NCBI GenBank assembly: GCA_021792485.1
Contig: JAJYUO010000019.1
Span: forward strand, 1-11,933
DNA: 11,933 bases
Source of the DNA: Thermoplasmata archaeon
GTDB lineage: Archaea; Thermoplasmatota; Thermoplasmata; Lutacidiplasmatales; UBA184
Direction: 5' to 3'
How positions within the stretch are numbered: the first letter of the stretch is position 1; every line of letters starts with the position of its first letter. Shown here one piece after another: positions 11,506 to 11,933 of the stretch. The position numbers and the translations under genes are program-made. The notes beneath the pieces were generated by a model that was given only the letters and a program-made list of their open reading frames with translations, made no database searches and was not told the origin of the DNA.

Positions 11506-11933
11506 CGGCGCGCGGCGGCAGCGTGGTGCTGCTCTCGGGAGGGATGGACTCGGCGACCTGCCTTGCGATCGCGGCCGCTCGCGATCCGCCGGTGCACGCA
11601 CTGAGCATCGGATACGGACAGCGGCACTCGCGCGAGATCGAAAGCGCCCGCGCCCTCGCCCGGCACTACCACGTCGCCCGCCACGTGGAGATCGCTCTTC
11701 CCATCGGGCCGTTCTGGGACTCCGCTCTGACGCAGCCGGGCCGTCCGCTGCCCCGGGGCCGGCCCGGCCGCTCGGGGATTCCCGCCACCTACGTTCCGGC
11801 GCGCAACACGATCTTCCTGTCGATCGCCCTGGGGTACGCCGAGAGCCATCGGCTCGACGCGATCTACCTCGGCGTGAACGCAGTCGATTACTCCGGCTAC
11901 CCGGATTGCCGCCCGGAATTCCTCCGCGCGTTC
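11502..11933 (+). CDS. queC: 7-cyano-7-deazaguanine synthase QueC (3' truncated)
   Basis: The first 144 residues of QueC, the ATP-dependent enzyme converting 7-carboxy-7-deazaguanine to preQ0; in archaea preQ0 is inserted at tRNA position 15 and becomes archaeosine. Motifs: VVLLSGGMDSATCLAIA (PP-loop, 8-24), IGYGQRHSREIESA (36-49), GIPATYVPARNTIFLSIALG, and GVNAVDYSGYPDCRPEF. The zinc-binding cysteines lie beyond the window end. The segment about residues 75-93 (WDSALTQPGRPLPRGRPGRS) is arginine/proline-rich where the family usually has a short variable loop. Start GTG 11502 overlaps the DUF92 stop by 4 bp, with GGAG at 11491-11494, 7 nt upstream, so the pair is likely translationally coupled. 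Confidence 0.93.
   Translation, partial: MTARGGSVVLLSGGMDSATCLAIAAARDPPVHALSIGYGQRHSREIESARALARHYHVARHVEIALPIGPFWDSALTQPGRPLPRGRPGRSGIPATYVPARNTIFLSIALGYAESHRLDAIYLGVNAVDYSGYPDCRPEFLRAF

Noticed and set aside
1..11933. Insertion sequences, CRISPR arrays, prophage or defence systems
   Set aside because: No transposase, integrase, direct-repeat array or defence domain was seen; base composition is uniform across the window.

Overview
The window looks like chromosomal DNA of a high-GC euryarchaeon, most likely a member of the Thermoplasmatota or a close relative. The archaeal evidence is: a tetraether-synthase-like radical SAM protein, TrmY, an archaeal-type FtsZ homologue paired with a ribbon-helix-helix regulator, DUF92, a tRNA intron in a bulge-helix-bulge (BHB) fold, and several leaderless genes with a TATA-like box about 25-27 nt upstream of the start. 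The lineage is inferred from gene content only. No IS element, CRISPR array, phage gene or rRNA is visible.

Layout, left to right. (1) 2-820(+): C-terminal part of a radical SAM enzyme that begins outside the window. (2) 847-1353(-): SWIM zinc-finger protein. (3) 1473-2356(+): two-gene operon of a 74-aa membrane protein and a SerB-like HAD phosphatase, overlapping by 4 bp. (4) 2419-3030 and 3129-3755(+): two conserved-looking proteins of unknown function, the second winged-helix-like. (5) 3799-4410(+): TrmY, the tRNA pseudouridine-54 N1-methyltransferase. (6) 5822-4422(-): operon of a tandem ribbon-helix-helix regulator and a divergent FtsZ homologue, with a perfect 10-bp-arm inverted repeat in the leader. 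(7) 6003-8006(+): M13 (neprilysin/PepO-like) zinc peptidase. (8) 8099-8902(-): cis-prenyltransferase UppS. (9) 8955-9058(-): tRNA-Asp(GUC) interrupted in its T-loop by a 31-nt intron. (10) 9180-9317(+): small membrane peptide. (11) 9330-9893(-): GmhB-type HAD phosphatase, divergent from (12) 9949-10692(+): stand-alone asparagine-synthetase-like PP-loop protein. (13) 10747-11933(+): DUF92 membrane protein overlapping QueC by 4 bp; QueC runs off the window.

Themes: tRNA maturation (TrmY for m1-pseudouridine 54, QueC for the archaeosine precursor preQ0, and an intron-bearing tRNA with G15 and UU at 54-55), isoprenoid/envelope chemistry (Tes-like enzyme, UppS, possibly DUF92 and GmhB-like), and cell division/cytoskeleton (RHH-FtsZ). 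The strongest leads are the T-loop intron, which itself resembles a decayed T-arm, and the RHH-FtsZ operon, whose FtsZ has lost two residues normally needed for guanine contact and GTP hydrolysis and which has a clear candidate autoregulatory operator.
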